A stretch of 52,721 nucleotides of DNA from CAZCCC01 sp964535715 (GCA_964535715.1 CAZHUO010000006.1:1-52721), one strand, 5' to 3'; shown: positions 1 to 6,582, numbered from the stretch's first letter. Translations and numbers: made by a program. The notes: generated by a model from the letters alone, not told the origin.

Positions 1-58
1 TAACACGTGTTACCTTTAGAATACCAAAGTGTTACCTAATAGTGTTAACTCTACATAG
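1..58 (+). mobile_element. possible remnant of an IS right end
   Basis: The first bases resemble the right end of the IS481-like element at 34761-35910. An identical AAAGTGTTACC occurs at 26-36 and at the 3' end of that transposase gene. The matching frame reads KVLP and then stops at 56-58, close to the KVLP near the intact transposase C terminus. A TAG at 17-19 interrupts the frame, and GTGTTACCT occurs at 7-15 and 29-37. This would be a decayed end whose remainder lies outside the window. The match is short. Confidence 0.3.
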
Positions 59-149
59 TATTGTAATTTTTTTGTTGGCATGTTAAAATATTGATTCGTA
101 CCTTAAATATAAACAAAAATGTCAATTTTTAATCAGACGGAGAATTTTG

Positions 150-479
150 ATGATAAATAATCCTAAACCTATTGAAGTTTTAGCGGGTAACTATTATCTT
201 TTAGTTGACGAAACCGGAAGACAGCTGTCTTTTGTCTTCAGCGATGTTGACAGTAAAGGTAATTTTTCATGTGTTCTTTTGGCTTTAATGAAAAATAGTT
301 TTAAAGTCAAATTTTTATCTGAAGACAGGGTGCAAAATAATCGGCGTCGCAATGTTGATCAGGTTATTATGAAAATTGAATTTGATCAGGTCGAGAAAAT
401 AATTGAAGCCTTCCCTGGTTTAGTTGCTGATTTTTGTTTTTATGTAAAGCAAAAAAATAATAAATATGGGACTGCTTAA
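150..479 (+). CDS. hypothetical protein, 109 aa
   Basis: I do not recognise this protein. It is a small soluble alpha/beta-looking protein with no signal peptide, membrane segment or catalytic motif. The ATG at 150 is preceded by GGAGA at 139-143. A TTG at 147 in the same frame would add one residue; I prefer the ATG. The stop codon overlaps the stop of the convergent cca gene by four bases, and both sit in one shared hairpin, which argues that the reading frame is real. Confidence 0.6.
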   Translation: MINNPKPIEVLAGNYYLLVDETGRQLSFVFSDVDSKGNFSCVLLALMKNSFKVKFLSEDRVQNNRRRNVDQVIMKIEFDQVEKIIEAFPGLVADFCFYVKQKNNKYGTA

Positions 480-493
480 AACAGCCCTTTTTT
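468..493. terminator. shared terminator between convergent genes
   Basis: GGG-A-CTG at 468-474 pairs with CAGCCC at 482-487 with one bulged A, and six T follow. The stem contains the stop codons of both the upstream hypothetical gene and the opposing cca gene. Confidence 0.6.
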
Positions 494-2047
494 CTTAATT
501 AAATCAAGACCTTGTTTTTTGGTTTTAATTTTACCCTTTAGCTGGAATTCACGCAATAGGCTTAGAATTTCTCCGATTTTAGGGCTGGATTTGACTTTAA
601 ATTCTTTGATCAGGTCATTGCCGTTTACTAAAGGTTTTGGTAGGATTTTCTTATTTTTATTTTTTATAGCGAGCCTATTTATTTGTTTTTTTAAAATATT
701 GTATTCGGTAAAATCCGGTTTGCCACTTGACGGAACAGTTGCCGAGATATCGGCAAAAATAAGCATCATTAATTCTTCCCCCGGAAAATTTTGGTTGAAA
801 AAATATTTTTCAATGGTCGTATCTTTCAATGTTGAAGCTTTGCAGTGAGTCGGCAGCATATGCTTGCTTATAATTTTTTCAACCTTATTAATATCAATTC
901 CCGCCGATGCAAGCCTGAGCCTTTCGGCGATTTCTCGGAATTTTTTGGCGGATATATTATCGTGATTATTAAACCTGATTCGATCGGCATGCACAATTGT
1001 GTAAGGTTTGCCCAAGTCGTGAAAGAGCAAACCCCAAATAATTTCTGAATTTATATTTTTATTTTTGAATTCAGCTTTGAATTTTTTTGAGTTCAAAGTT
1101 TTTATGCTTAAAATCGTATGTTGCCAACAGTCGCCTTCGGAATGGAAATTTTTCGGCTGGGGGCAGTTTTTTAGTTTCAACAGCTCCGGTATTAATATTT
1201 TAATGGCATTGGCTTGGTCTAAAAGCTCGATTGCCCAGATTGGGTTTTCTTTTAAAGCTTTAACCAATTCTTTGGCAATCACTTCGTAAGGGACTATGAG
1301 TTCATTATTTATAGTTTTATTTAAATTTTTAATTTCTTTTTTTATTGACTGCCAAGTTTTAGGCTCAATTGTAAAATTAAGCTGGCAAGCAAACCGTATG
1401 GCTCGAAGCATTCTTGAGTAGTCTTCTTTAAATCTTACTTCCGGTTTACCGACAGCGCGAATGATTCCTTTTTTAAGATCGGTCATTCCACTAAAAGGAT
1501 CTATTAGATAGTTTTTAGCTTTTTGCTGATAGTTTTTAGTTATATTGAAGGCCATTGCATTGATGGTAAAATCACGGCGGGATAAGTCGTCTTCGATATT
1601 CAGCTTGGCATTGCTGTTTATTTTGAAATCTTTGTAAACGCCGGAAAGATTAATAGAATGCTCAGTCCGCGGCAGGGCAATGTCAATTTCTTCGCCAATC
1701 CAGCCTTTGGGGCGGAATTTAAAAACGCCGAATTTTTTGCCAACTAGGCTTACTTTACCCTGGGCGGCTAAAAATTTTTCAAGCTCTTTTTTTGATACAT
1801 TGCGGATGACAAAATCAAAATCTTTGGTTTCCCGGTTCAAGATTGCATCCCGGACTGCGCCGCCAACTAAAAAAACCTCAGCTTTAGGGAATCTTTTATT
1901 AAGCTGCTTAATAAAGGGTTTTTGGCTCCAATTTATTAGGTTTTTTTGCCATCCCACCTGTGCCCATCTTCCTTCGCTCTTTGAACTTCGGAGGATAAGT
2001 TGGGCTTCGGCGGGTAGGCTAGACTGTGATTTTTTCTTATTATTCAT
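476..2047 (-). CDS. cca: CCA tRNA nucleotidyltransferase / poly(A) polymerase family with HD domain
   Basis: Class II nucleotidyltransferase that adds or repairs the tRNA 3' CCA end. This fits the tRNA-Ile at 4567, whose CCA is not encoded. Seen: VGGAVRD at 61-67, metal-binding DFD at 77-79, the RRDFTINAMA motif near 157-166, and a C-terminal HD domain with FHDLGK around 342-347. At 523 aa it is long because of about 50 residues before the usual start of the fold. Part of that extension (roughly residues 11-34) is translated from a sequence resembling the dispersed repeats at 10803 and 15228. A TGC-TAAAAT extended -10 lies six bases before the ATG with no Shine-Dalgarno, so the mRNA may be leaderless. 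Family assignment is firm; CCA-adding versus poly(A) specificity cannot be settled from motifs. Confidence 0.93.
   Translation of the reverse strand: MNNKKKSQSSLPAEAQLILRSSKSEGRWAQVGWQKNLINWSQKPFIKQLNKRFPKAEVFLVGGAVRDAILNRETKDFDFVIRNVSKKELEKFLAAQGKVSLVGKKFGVFKFRPKGWIGEEIDIALPRTEHSINLSGVYKDFKINSNAKLNIEDDLSRRDFTINAMAFNITKNYQQKAKNYLIDPFSGMTDLKKGIIRAVGKPEVRFKEDYSRMLRAIRFACQLNFTIEPKTWQSIKKEIKNLNKTINNELIVPYEVIAKELVKALKENPIWAIELLDQANAIKILIPELLKLKNCPQPKNFHSEGDCWQHTILSIKTLNSKKFKAEFKNKNINSEIIWGLLFHDLGKPYTIVHADRIRFNNHDNISAKKFREIAERLRLASAGIDINKVEKIISKHMLPTHCKASTLKDTTIEKYFFNQNFPGEELMMLIFADISATVPSSGKPDFTEYNILKKQINRLAIKNKNKKILPKPLVNGNDLIKEFKVKSSPKIGEILSLLREFQLKGKIKTKKQGLDLIKKKGLF
1957..2020. repeat. repeat-like segment inside the cca N-terminal coding region
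   Basis: The plus strand at 1972-1996 reads CTTCGCTCTTTGAACTTCGG then AGGAT. This differs from CTTCGCTTTGAGCTTCGG then CGGAT at 10803-10860 by one inserted base and two substitutions. It is translated on the minus strand as an extra N-terminal stretch of Cca. Confidence 0.45.
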
Positions 2048-2053
2048 AGCTTT

Positions 2054-2062
2054 ATTTTAGCA
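2054..2062 (-). promoter_or_regulatory. extended -10 of cca
   Basis: On the minus strand TGCTAAAAT ends exactly six bases before the ATG. That spacing puts transcription start at or within a base or two of the start codon. Confidence 0.5.
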
Positions 2063-2175
2063 TGAAATCATAGAGCATGGAACATGGAGCATAGAAAATA
2101 GAACATGAGCATTAAACATAAATAGTTTAGGACTTGTTTTGTTTTTCATGTTATTTATAGCGTTTCATGGCAGTG

Positions 2176-2204
2176 TTGACTAAACAAATCATTAGTGATA
2201 ATTT
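2176..2204 (+). promoter_or_regulatory. sigma70-type promoter of the zinc-ribbon gene
   Basis: TTGACT at 2176-2181, a 17-bp spacer, and TAATTT at 2199-2204. It gives a leader of about 65 nt carrying GAGGAGG at 2261-2267. Confidence 0.5.
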
Positions 2205-2275
2205 GAAAAAATAAAGAAGCATTATCTGTTTTTTTGGAGAAACCGTGTGAACATTAAAATGAGGAGGAAAAAAGT

Positions 2276-2767
2276 ATGCAAGATGGTCAGCGTTGGTGTG
2301 CTTTAGCTACTTGTGGATCAATTCCCAAGATGAAAGACGTTTTTGCTATTTGGCTTGAATTAACCGGTCTTGAATGGTATCCTGAACCGCACAAAGTGGA
2401 AAAAAATGCTCTTTGGAAAGAGGCCAGGGAAAAAGTTGATGAAATCATCAAAGCTCAGGCGGAAACGCTGGGTGTCTGCCATTGTGCCGCTCAAAGTCAG
2501 GTTAGCGAACCATTGTGCCCTGCTTCCCAGCAGCTATTTGTTATTTTTAAGAGTTGGCTGGAAGCTTCCGGTCAGCTTAATTGTTCTTTTGATAGTCAAG
2601 GCCATTTGTATTGTCCTGGATGCGGCATGATTTTAAGCAGCAGTGTGTGTCCGACGTGCGGGCCAATTGTTGATATTAAGAATATTAATAATTGTCCAAA
2701 TTGTGGCGTGTCTATTAGTGGTGATGAATGTAAATCTTGTGGTCCAGTATGTCTTTACCTGGACTAA
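2276..2767 (+). CDS. zinc-ribbon protein of unknown function, 163 aa
   Basis: Not recognised beyond its metal-binding modules. The C-terminal third holds four CxxC knuckles (CPGC, CPTC, CPNC, CKSC), consistent with two zinc ribbons; a CHC lies near residue 70. The N-terminal half has conserved-looking Trp residues and is probably a small helical domain. There is no signal peptide or membrane segment, so it should be cytoplasmic. GAGGAGG at 2261-2267, nine bases from the ATG, fixes the start. It has its own promoter and terminator, so it is monocistronic. Nucleic-acid or protein binding is possible but not shown. Confidence 0.75.
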   Translation: MQDGQRWCALATCGSIPKMKDVFAIWLELTGLEWYPEPHKVEKNALWKEAREKVDEIIKAQAETLGVCHCAAQSQVSEPLCPASQQLFVIFKSWLEASGQLNCSFDSQGHLYCPGCGMILSSSVCPTCGPIVDIKNINNCPNCGVSISGDECKSCGPVCLYLD

Positions 2768-2786
2768 TTTTTGTTGGTTTTATTCC

Positions 2787-2816
2787 GCGGGTTTCTAAAA
2801 GAGCCCGCTTTTTTTG
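2787..2816 (+). terminator. Rho-independent terminator of the zinc-ribbon gene
   Basis: GCGGG at 2787-2791 pairs with CCCGC at 2804-2808, extended inward by TTC/GAG-type pairs, and is followed by seven T. Confidence 0.75.
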
Positions 2817-2826
2817 TTACAAATAC

Positions 2827-2905
2827 CACGAATCTACGAATTTTTTTATACAAATAAGTATTTGTAGATTTATATCATTCGGATGAATTTGTAGATTTGA
2901 ATTGA
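2827..2905. repeat. AT-rich hairpin repeat, CGAATCTACGAAT type
   Basis: An inner perfect hairpin, ACAAATA (2850-2856) with TATTTGT (2859-2865), is nested in an imperfect outer stem of CGAATCTACGAAT-like arms. It directly follows a terminator and resembles the element at 4174-4245. No gene is seen here. Confidence 0.5.
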
Positions 2906-2927
2906 ATTTATTTGATAATTAAACAGG

Positions 2928-2956
2928 TTGACAAAATGCTAAATTTCGGCTAATAT
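2928..2956 (+). promoter_or_regulatory. sigma70-type promoter of the receiver/formyltransferase operon
   Basis: TTGACA at 2928-2933, a 17-bp spacer, and TAATAT at 2951-2956. It predicts a leader of about 80-100 nt before the first gene. Confidence 0.65.
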
Positions 2957-2984
2957 TCTTAATTACTGGCAGAAAAATGGTTCT

Positions 2985-3063
2985 GTCATCATGTAACTTA
3001 ACAAATGATGACCGCAAGGTCAAAAACCAAGGAGAGAGATCCATGGCCCAAGAATCATCATGA
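2985..3063 (+). promoter_or_regulatory. structured leader with a six-codon ORF
   Basis: GTCATCAT (2985-2992) can pair with ATGATGAC (3005-3012). An overlapping GACC-GCAA-GGTC hairpin (3010-3021) would exclude it. GGAGAGAG at 3031-3038 then precedes ATG 3043, which opens a six-codon frame (M-A-Q-E-S-S). Its stop overlaps the next ATG as ATGA at 3060-3063. The best ribosome site thus serves the mini-ORF, and the receiver gene would be reached by coupling. Regulatory function is inferred. Confidence 0.4.
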
Positions 3064-3455
3064 AAAAGAATACAATTTTGTGTATTGACTGGGACAAACT
3101 TTTTCTGGAGGAACTTGAATTTTATCTTTTAAGAAAAGGTTTCCGTGTTATTACCAGTAGTCAATACTGCATGATTGAGGATTTAATCAGATTAGACGAG
3201 GTTGACCTGGTATTGTTGGAAATTTCGGCTCCGGTTCCGGAAAGCATGCGGGATATTTGTGAAGAAACAAATTACGGCCGTTTTACCGGCTTGGTAATTT
3301 TGAAAGAAATTTTACAAAGGAAGCCAGATCTGAAATTGCCTCCAATTGCTGCTGGAATTTCAAAGGTCTTATATAAACCGACAGAACCGTCAAAACTGGT
3401 TAGAGTTATAAAAATGGTTATAAAAAAAGGAGAAACTAATGACAGAGAAACCTAG
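3060..3455 (+). CDS. degenerate response-regulator receiver protein
   Basis: A 131-aa single receiver domain with no output domain. Kept: the acidic pair D10/D12 and the lysine K106 in LYKP. Changed: the phosphoacceptor position reads DLVLLEIS with Glu54 where family members have Asp. Phosphorylation of the usual kind is therefore unlikely; it may be constitutively active-like or act as a protein-binding module. No histidine kinase lies nearby. Its 3' end overlaps the formyltransferase gene by 17 bases, so the two are co-translated. The start follows a six-codon leader ORF through ATGA. Confidence 0.7.
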   Translation: MKKNTILCIDWDKLFLEELEFYLLRKGFRVITSSQYCMIEDLIRLDEVDLVLLEISAPVPESMRDICEETNYGRFTGLVILKEILQRKPDLKLPPIAAGISKVLYKPTEPSKLVRVIKMVIKKGETNDRET

Positions 3456-4113
3456 AATATTGGTCTTGGATTCAGGCAGTGCTACCGGCGGTGGCTTGGG
3501 CTTTCGCCGGCTGGTTGAAGAATCTCTCAAGTCCGGTGGAGACCTGCAAGCCAAAATCGTCGGTGTTGCTTCAAACCACAAAAATGGCGGAGTCAGAAAA
3601 ATCGCCGATGATCATAATGTTCCTTTTGTGTTTTTGAAGCCGCCTTTTACTGGGGAAAAGTATCAAGCTTTGGTCGGAGAATTCCATGCCGGCTGGGTGG
3701 CTTGCTCGGGATGGCTAAAGCTTATTTGCGGTTTGGATCCGGCCAAAACTTTCAATATCCACCCGGGTCCACTGCCGAAATTCGGCGGCCAAGGAATGTA
3801 TGGCCATCATGTCCATGAAGCAGTAATGCATTCATATTCGCTTGGAGCAAGAAAGCATTCATCTGTATGCATGCATTTTGTGAATGAGAATTATGACCAT
3901 GGCCCAGTATTTTTTGATCTTAAAGTGCCAATTGAGGATCGTGACACACCTGATAATTTGGGTGCGCGAGTCAACCAGCAGGAGCATATTTGGCAGCCTT
4001 TCATTACCAATTTGGTTGTTCACGGCCAGATTCGCCTGGTATCTAAATTTTCAATCGTTGTTCCAAATTGGTATAAGCAACAAAGTTACTGTCCGCATAG
4101 ATGGCGAATCTAG
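3439..4113 (+). CDS. formyltransferase-family protein (PurN-like)
   Basis: A 224-aa formyltransferase-fold protein resembling phosphoribosylglycinamide formyltransferase. The catalytic Asn and His are visible in NIHPGPLPKFGG (N106, H108) and the Asp in DHGPV (D153). These family residues take part in formyl transfer from 10-formyltetrahydrofolate. The N terminus (VLDSGSATGGG) departs from the usual phosphate-binding loop, so the acceptor may not be GAR. AAGGAG at 3427-3432 supports ATG 3439. The only partner in the operon is a degenerate receiver, and no other purine gene is near. The last 25 residues look unstructured and may be a drifted tail. Confidence 0.75.
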   Translation: MTEKPRILVLDSGSATGGGLGFRRLVEESLKSGGDLQAKIVGVASNHKNGGVRKIADDHNVPFVFLKPPFTGEKYQALVGEFHAGWVACSGWLKLICGLDPAKTFNIHPGPLPKFGGQGMYGHHVHEAVMHSYSLGARKHSSVCMHFVNENYDHGPVFFDLKVPIEDRDTPDNLGARVNQQEHIWQPFITNLVVHGQIRLVSKFSIVVPNWYKQQSYCPHRWRI

Positions 4114-4129
4114 CGGCAGAGTATTTATT

Positions 4130-4169
4130 ACCGCGGAGTCTTTTAATTAGAGGCCTGCGGTCTTTTTTT
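4130..4169 (+). terminator. terminator of the formyltransferase operon
   Basis: ACCGC at 4130-4134 pairs with GCGGT at 4157-4161, with further imperfect pairs inside, then a T-rich run to 4169. Confidence 0.65.
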
Positions 4170-4173
4170 ACTC

Positions 4174-4245
4174 CTACGAATACGATTTTACGAATATACG
4201 TATGATTTAAGCTATTTGTATATTCGTACAAATTTGTATTTGTAG
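4174..4245. repeat. AT-rich nested hairpin repeat
   Basis: The outer arms CTACGAATACGA (4174-4185) and TTGTATTTGTAG (4234-4245) pair with only G-T exceptions. The inner arms ACGAATATAC (4190-4199) and GTATATTCGT (4218-4227) pair perfectly. Like the element at 2827, it sits just after a terminator. Confidence 0.55.
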
Positions 4246-4303
4246 TAAACTAATCAAAAAACATCTCGAAGCAAAGAGATATTTTTCGTGGGTAATAACA
4301 AAC

Positions 4304-4331
4304 TTGCAAAAAATAGGAAATGTTGTATAAT
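4304..4331 (+). promoter_or_regulatory. promoter upstream of the tRNA patch
   Basis: TTGCAA at 4304-4309, a 16-bp spacer, and a perfect TATAAT at 4326-4331. The transcript would run through the tRNA-like fragment, one hairpin element and tRNA-Ile. Confidence 0.55.
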
Positions 4332-4358
4332 AAGAAAGTTTAAAAGACATCATTATCT

Positions 4359-4382
4359 GCCTATGTAGCTCAGTTTGTGCCA
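4359..4382 (+). pseudogene. tRNA 5'-half-like fragment
   Basis: GCCTATG-TA-GCTC-AG has the layout of a tRNA acceptor strand, U8-A9 and the D-stem 5' strand. No matching D-stem, anticodon arm or T-arm follows before the hairpin element at 4411. The only downstream CATAGGC (4796-4802) is inside a separate palindrome without a T-arm. I read it as a truncated tRNA gene. Confidence 0.35.
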
Positions 4383-4410
4383 AAGGCGCATCCGCTTTTG
4401 GCGGAGGTAC

Positions 4411-4520
4411 CCCGCACCAATTCCGCGATTGAGTTTGATTATAGATAAAGATTATTTAGCGCGGATACGCCTACAGCTTTCATTGTTAAAAATTTAGGTT
4501 ATTTATAGAATTGGTGCTGG
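4411..4520. repeat. ~105-bp hairpin element, copy A
   Basis: GCACCAATT (4414-4422) pairs with AATTGGTGC (4509-4517), with more pairing in the flanking CCC/GGG. The interior is AT-rich. Size and terminal arms resemble copies B (4671-4779) and C (48194-48294). Confidence 0.5.
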
Positions 4521-4566
4521 GCAGGGAGCGCCTTTAAATCAATAAATAATATTCGAACTTAGGTGC

Positions 4567-4639
4567 GCGCGTGTAGCTCAGTGGTTAGAGCGCCGCCCTT
4601 ATAAGGCGGATGTCGATGGTTCAACTCCATCCACGCGCA
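4567..4639 (+). tRNA. tRNA-Ile, anticodon UAU
   Basis: A complete cloverleaf: acceptor GCGCGTG/CACGCGC, D-stem GCTC/GAGC, anticodon stem CCGCC/GGCGG with loop CTTATAA, and T-arm GATGG-TTCAACT-CCATC. The anticodon TAT reads AUA. The bases after discriminator A are CCT, so CCA must be added by Cca. The gene is flanked by near-perfect inverted sequences (4551-4564 and 4639-4652) that would extend the acceptor helix in the precursor. Confidence 0.9.
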
Positions 4640-4670
4640 CCTAAATTCGGATTTAAGGTGGATGCCTGCC

Positions 4671-4779
4671 CCACACCAATTTAATTTTAAACATGACTAC
4701 TTAAAAATCAAAGTCATAAGGCGATTTCGCGCCATATCAAAAATAATATTATCAATACTTTTTCGCGAAATTGGTGTGG
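4671..4779. repeat. ~109-bp hairpin element, copy B
   Basis: Perfect 12-bp inverted ends: CCACACCAATTT (4671-4682) and AAATTGGTGTGG (4768-4779). The AT-rich interior has a GATTTCGCG/CGCGAAATT-type inner pairing. It lies on the opposite side of tRNA-Ile from copy A. Confidence 0.55.
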
Positions 4780-4848
4780 CGTTCCTGGTTTCCGCCATAG
4801 GCGGACTCCGACTTCACGTCGGGGCAAGTCCAGGCATGGGCACCAGTT

Positions 4849-4915
4849 TAACAGTTAACATTTAACAGTTGACAGTTAACAAATTATAATCTATTTTATA
4901 ACAATTGACAGTTAA
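4849..4915 (+). repeat. ACAGTTAAC short repeats and -10 before tRNA-Val
   Basis: ACAGTT(A/G)AC-like units recur several times in this stretch and contain GTTAAC palindromes. A TATAAT at 4885-4890, about 35 bases before tRNA-Val, is the likely -10 of that gene, with weaker -35 candidates about 18 bases upstream. Confidence 0.4.
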
Positions 4916-4925
4916 ATATCATTTC

Positions 4926-5002
4926 GGGTGTATAGCTCAGTTGGTTAGAGCGTTACGTTGACATCGTAAAGGTCCGTGGTTCGAGTCCACGTACACCCAC
5001 CA
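4926..5002 (+). tRNA. tRNA-Val, anticodon GAC
   Basis: Acceptor GGGTGTA/TACACCC, D-stem GCTC/GAGC, anticodon stem TTACG/CGTAA with loop TTGACAT, T-arm CGTGG-TTCGAGT-CCACG, and an encoded CCA at 5000-5002. The anticodon GAC reads GUC and GUU. Confidence 0.95.
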
Positions 5003-5038
5003 TTTTGCCAATTAATATTATTCATAAAATATATAAAT

Positions 5039-5275
5039 ATGGAAAATGAACCGCAATTAACACCCGAAGAAATGCTAAATATTGAAAGAGAAATGTTTAT
5101 GGATAGTTTTGCACGAAAAGTTGATCAAAGTGATGAAGAATATCAGGCTCAAATGAAACAAGCCTGGGGTTGAAAACTAGAAAGCAAGGGATTGTCAAAG
5201 GAACAGATTCAGAAAGAAATAGATCAGTATGATTCTAATAGACAAAAAATGTTAAATGAAAGAAAAGGAATATAA
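5039..5275 (+). pseudogene. small acidic helical protein gene interrupted by TGA
   Basis: From ATG 5039 the frame runs 44 codons to an in-frame TGA at 5171-5173. It then continues open in the same frame for 33 codons to TAA at 5273-5275. Both halves have the same helical, Glu/Gln/Lys-rich character (first half ending KQAWG, second half starting KLESKGLSKEQI), and a strong terminator follows directly. This is best read as one 78-codon gene with a nonsense codon. Other genes here end at TGA, so a recoded genetic code is unlikely. Confidence 0.55.
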
Positions 5276-5284
5276 AAGCATAAT

Positions 5285-5318
5285 AAAAACATCTCTTTAA
5301 AAAGAGATGTTTTTATTA
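5285..5318. terminator. strong terminator after the interrupted gene
   Basis: AAAAACATCTCTTT and AAAGAGATGTTTTT form a perfect 14-bp stem around a two-base loop, followed by an AT tract. It can work on both strands and lies between convergent genes. Confidence 0.8.
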
Positions 5319-5442
5319 TAAAAATTTCCCAAACGATTTTGTTTTGGGCGGGGATTAAAGAGTACTATAAATCCTGACATCTTTACAGTCAAGGAAAAAA
5401 CATTACTGGAAGCTTAGTTTTGTTTTATACTCCAAAACTCCG

Positions 5443-6582
5443 CTAGGCCTGCTTTACCAATCGTTCCTTTATTTTTTCAATTACCTCTTTTTCCGCTTCC
5501 ACCAAGGTTTTTTCAGCCAGGCAGAATTCAACCAAATTTTTTGATCCGACTGGATTAAAAGTCGAAGTTAAATACATCGCATTATGGTTTTTTAATGTAT
5601 TAACCAAAACACAAATTTTGCCATTAAGCTGGTAGATCAAGGCGACTATTTCCACTCCAGGGATAAAGGAAATAAGCTCTTCAACGACATCGGCTAAATC
5701 TTTTTGGTCAGCGCCGGCTTCAATAAAATCATTATCAGTTAAAAGCGACCAGACCATTTTGTTGCCGTTTTCGCTTTTAAGCCTAGCCAAAACCCGACCC
5801 CATAAATTCAAAGTCGGCAATGTCCGGCTGCGGTATAGATTTTTTATTATTGTTTCTCGGTCAGCTTCCAAGGACATTAGCTGGCTTGCGATTTCCAAAG
5901 TGGCCGGAGTGACATTGGTAGTTTTGAAGCTTTTGGTTTTTGAAATCAATCCGGTTAAAAGGCAGGTGGCAATATTTTTATCAAGCAAGTCTTTATTAAT
6001 TGTATTAATTAGCCTAAATAAAATTTCGGCCGTTGCTACCGAGTTCATATTGGTAAGATTTATTTGGCCGAAATGTTCGTTTTCCGCTTTGTGATCTATA
6101 TTAATGATTGTTGTGTTGTAAAAGAATTCGGGAAAGTTTTGGAATATTGATCCAAGTGAATTAAAATCGGGAGCATCAACTGTAATGATGAGGTCATATT
6201 TATAATTGGAGTTTTCCGCCAATAAATCATCTTTTTCAAATGTTCCGGATTTGGGTACAACATATATTTTTAATTTATCTTCTTCAATATTATAGCTGAA
6301 CTCATCGATTTTATCCGAATCAATATTTAAGCTGATAATAAATTTTTGCAGGCTTGAAATTTTCGATTTAATTAGTTCTGAACTGGGAATAAATTCTAAA
6401 TTTTTAGGCAATTTAAAATCGCTGCTTATGATATCGACCAGCTTATTTTGTTTCCTCAAAAATAAATAGAGCGCTAGTGCAGAGGCAACAGCGTCTATTG
6501 AAAAGTCTTTAGGAAAAGTAATCAAAATGTGGTTACTTTTTTTGATTACCTCCTGAATTTGTTGAACTTCGTTTAAAGCCAT
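5443..6582 (-). CDS. DHH-family phosphoesterase-like protein with altered active site
   Basis: A 379-aa protein with the NrnA/RecJ-type DHH plus DHHA1 architecture. Members of this family hydrolyse short oligonucleotides or cyclic dinucleotides using two metal ions. Family motifs are partly kept: KDFSIDAVAS (D26, D30) in place of the usual HxxPDxDAxGS, TVDAPD with D136, and IDHK at 162-165 where DHH is normal. The missing first His and the DHK change suggest weak or lost catalysis, or a different metal arrangement. It is monocistronic and convergent with the tRNA patch. Upstream is a palindromic region with no clear promoter. Confidence 0.75.
   Translation of the reverse strand: MALNEVQQIQEVIKKSNHILITFPKDFSIDAVASALALYLFLRKQNKLVDIISSDFKLPKNLEFIPSSELIKSKISSLQKFIISLNIDSDKIDEFSYNIEEDKLKIYVVPKSGTFEKDDLLAENSNYKYDLIITVDAPDFNSLGSIFQNFPEFFYNTTIINIDHKAENEHFGQINLTNMNSVATAEILFRLINTINKDLLDKNIATCLLTGLISKTKSFKTTNVTPATLEIASQLMSLEADRETIIKNLYRSRTLPTLNLWGRVLARLKSENGNKMVWSLLTDNDFIEAGADQKDLADVVEELISFIPGVEIVALIYQLNGKICVLVNTLKNHNAMYLTSTFNPVGSKNLVEFCLAEKTLVEAEKEVIEKIKERLVKQA

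Noticed and set aside
2963..3060. Known riboswitch (purine, THF) before the formyltransferase operon
   Set aside because: I find none of the conserved junction sequences of those classes; only simple hairpins and a mini-ORF are visible.
3884..4150. Alternative +1 frame at the end of the formyltransferase, as evidence of a frameshift
   Set aside because: It runs into the terminator stem, and the catalytic core of the formyltransferase is complete without it.
4662..4865. 67-codon frame downstream of tRNA-Ile
   Set aside because: It lies across hairpin element B and a GC-rich palindrome, with no ribosome site or protein-like composition.
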